Shown in pieces: positions 6,960 through 8,176 of a stretch of DNA of 8,176 bases. The position numbers and the translations under genes are program-made. The stretch is from Thiobacillus sp. UBA2487 (lineage in GTDB: Bacteria; Pseudomonadota; Gammaproteobacteria; Burkholderiales; Sulfuriferulaceae): contig DDOT01000099.1 of NCBI GenBank assembly GCA_002341815.1, positions 7,734-15,909 of the forward strand, in the 5' to 3' direction. Position 1 is the first letter of the stretch; every line of letters begins with the position of its first letter. The notes below the pieces were generated by a model. That model made no database searches and had not been told where the DNA came from. It saw only the letters and a program-made list of their open reading frames with translations.

Positions 6960-7826
6960 ATGCGTCTTGTTGCTGAGTTAGATGCGACCGCTTTACGAAT
7001 GGCCCAGCAGCGTGCTGCAAACGCGGTAGGTGTGTCCGTCTACTTCAGCGACACCCTGTTGTTTGATGGCAGCAAGGGGCCTGATATGGCGGTGATTCCG
7101 CCCGGCTGGTTTGAAATTGGCTCTTCTGAAAACGAAATCGGCAGAAATGCCGATGAGTCCCCCCAGAAACGTGTGCATGTATCCAAGGCTTTTGCCATTG
7201 GACGGTTTACGGTTACTGCTGAGGAGTGGGCGATCTTCGCCACTCACACGGGCTTTCGACCAGGCCGAGAGTTGATTTGGCCTAAAGGACGAGAACCGAT
7301 CGTCAATGTCAGAACGCCGGATGTACTGCGATATTTGGCTTGGTTATCCGCAGAAACTGGTTTTCATTATCGGTTACCTACCGAAGCTGAGTGGGAGTAT
7401 GCGGCGCGTGCTGGCACGACCGGTGCTTTTCATTATGGAGATGACATCAGTTGTAAAGAGGTGTCGTTCCGATCTAATTTCCCGATGCCTGATAAAAAAA
7501 CAGGACGCAGTTGGTCTTTTTTTCCGCGTTGTGCTCCCATGCAGTGGGCAATGGAAGTTGGAACCAAGCAGCCTAATCTTTGGGGCTTGCACGATGTGCA
7601 TGGCAATGTTTGGGAATTAACGTCAACACCTTGGCAGCCTAATCACTTGATGACGCCACGAGATGCGCATGAAGTGCCGCGAGCAGGTAACAATGTGCGG
7701 ATTGTTACGAAGGGTGGATCCTGGTTTGACCCTGCTGCTGCCTCGCGTAGTGCGTCTCGCTGGCCACGTATGACAGATGAGCTGGATGTTAATCTGGGTT
7801 TCCGTTTGGTTCGCGAGCTGGGTTAA
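6960..7826 (+). CDS. SUMF1/FGE-sulfatase-fold protein lacking the FGE cysteines
   Basis: The 288-residue protein belongs to the formylglycine-generating-enzyme-like (SUMF1, C-type-lectin-like) family. Seen motifs: VIPPGWFEIGSSENE (45-59), AFAIGRFTVTAEEW (77-90), YRLPTEAEWEYAARAGT (137-153), LHDVHGNVWELTSTPW (210-225), KGGSWFD (251-257), SASR (264-267) and NLGFRLVREL (278-287). True FGE has two copper-binding cysteines just after the GGS(W/F) motif. Here those places hold D257 and neighbouring A/S residues, and the only cysteines are C165 and C191, so formylglycine formation is unlikely. The first 40 residues are not recognisable, and no signal peptide is visible. ATG 6960 is preferred (AGGG at 6945-6948). 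A GTG at 6930 would overlap ppa and lacks a ribosome binding site. It lies 7 bases after ppa and is probably co-transcribed. Specific function unknown. Confidence 0.85.
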   Translation: MRLVAELDATALRMAQQRAANAVGVSVYFSDTLLFDGSKGPDMAVIPPGWFEIGSSENEIGRNADESPQKRVHVSKAFAIGRFTVTAEEWAIFATHTGFRPGRELIWPKGREPIVNVRTPDVLRYLAWLSAETGFHYRLPTEAEWEYAARAGTTGAFHYGDDISCKEVSFRSNFPMPDKKTGRSWSFFPRCAPMQWAMEVGTKQPNLWGLHDVHGNVWELTSTPWQPNHLMTPRDAHEVPRAGNNVRIVTKGGSWFDPAAASRSASRWPRMTDELDVNLGFRLVRELG

Positions 7827-8176
7827 GGTCAGCCCAGCGAACACAAAAACTGAGTTGATTTTTATTGTTCTGATAGCTATAACTGAGTTCATCAGAAAAG
7901 CTGTGGATCAATAAAAGCCCCAACCCCCCGGGCTCTGCGTCTTGGAGTGAGGTAGCGACTGGTGTTATTGCCACTTCAATCGGATTGAAGGGCAACCCTT
8001 TGCTGGACAAGGTAATGCAGGCGCTTCCTGTGTTGGCTGTCCCTTCGATGTTAAGGCGCAGCTCAATAGGCGTGCCGTTCGGTTGGCTGTGCATCAAAAT
8101 GTTGGCAATTGCCTCGTCCAGGCACATATCGAGCCGTGTGCATTGATCGGTGGGAACGCAGAATTGTTTTGCAGAT
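7789..8176 (-). CDS. RsbW-like HATPase (anti-sigma/serine kinase type), C-terminal 128 residues
   Basis: On the minus strand an open frame enters from the right edge and ends with TAA at 7789-7791. The visible 128 residues resemble the HATPase_c_2 domain of RsbW/SpoIIAB-type partner-switching kinases, which bind sigma or other targets and phosphorylate anti-anti-sigma (STAS) proteins. The N box is MCLDEAIANILMHS (E at 8113-8115, N at 8101-8103). The glycine-rich lid motif EPGGLGLLLIHSFSDE is at about 7888-7935. The G1 box reads SSKGLPFNP, so the usual D-x-G aspartate is serine (codon 8002-8004). The upstream residues (SAKQFCVPTDQCTRLD) continue the frame to the edge, so the true start is outside, perhaps 25-30 residues away. 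The 3' end overlaps the opposing FGE-fold gene by 38 bases. Partner genes are not in view. Confidence 0.8.
   Translation of the reverse strand, partial: SAKQFCVPTDQCTRLDMCLDEAIANILMHSQPNGTPIELRLNIEGTANTGSACITLSSKGLPFNPIEVAITPVATSLQDAEPGGLGLLLIHSFSDELSYSYQNNKNQLSFCVRWADLNPAREPNGNPD

Noticed and set aside
7817..7838. GCTGGG/CCCAGC hairpin at the end of the FGE-fold gene as a terminator
   Set aside because: The stem is only 6 bp with a 10-base loop, and no T-run follows on either strand. It lies inside the coding end of the opposing gene.

Overview
This window is a bacterial chromosome segment holding the distal spc ribosomal-protein operon and the complete alpha operon, followed by a tRNA, inorganic pyrophosphatase and two accessory genes. 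The best guess at the source is a betaproteobacterium of the Nitrosomonadales/Methylophilales type. This rests on infA sitting between secY and rpmJ, the sequence character of RpoA and S4, the four-cysteine S4 and the roughly balanced base composition. It is inferred from remembered family sequences, not from a search, and the genus is not determined.

Layout, all on the + strand until the end: rplF (3' end, 1-57), rplR, rpsE, rpmD, rplO, secY, infA and rpmJ (to 3293) form the spc part. rpsM, rpsK, rpsD, rpoA and rplQ (3338-6178) form the alpha part. Gaps are 0-45 bases. The starts include one TTG (secY) and one GTG (rpsD). A possible extended -10 promoter lies before rpsM. No hairpin terminator is visible directly after rplQ. 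The next feature is a structurally atypical tRNA-Thr(CGU) at 6262-6336 with its own good promoter, then a strong intrinsic terminator (6342-6373), then a promoter and ppa (6425-6952).

The final 1.2 kb is the accessory part. A 288-residue protein of the formylglycine-generating-enzyme (SUMF1/FGE-sulfatase) fold follows ppa by 7 bases. It lacks the two copper-binding cysteines of true FGE. Converging on it from the right edge is a partial minus-strand gene for an RsbW-like HATPase (anti-sigma/serine kinase type). Its C-terminal coding end overlaps the FGE-fold gene by 38 bp, and its first nucleotide-binding box has lost the usual aspartate.

Functionally, the first 6.2 kb makes components of translation (ribosomal proteins, IF-1), protein export (SecY) and transcription (RNA polymerase alpha), the usual co-regulated growth-rate set. 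Pyrophosphatase pulls the same biosynthetic reactions forward. The last two genes look like an unrelated regulatory or accessory module next to the housekeeping block. No wholly new system can be demonstrated here. The most unusual items are the atypical tRNA, the cysteine-less FGE-fold protein and the partly degenerate, overlapping RsbW-like gene.
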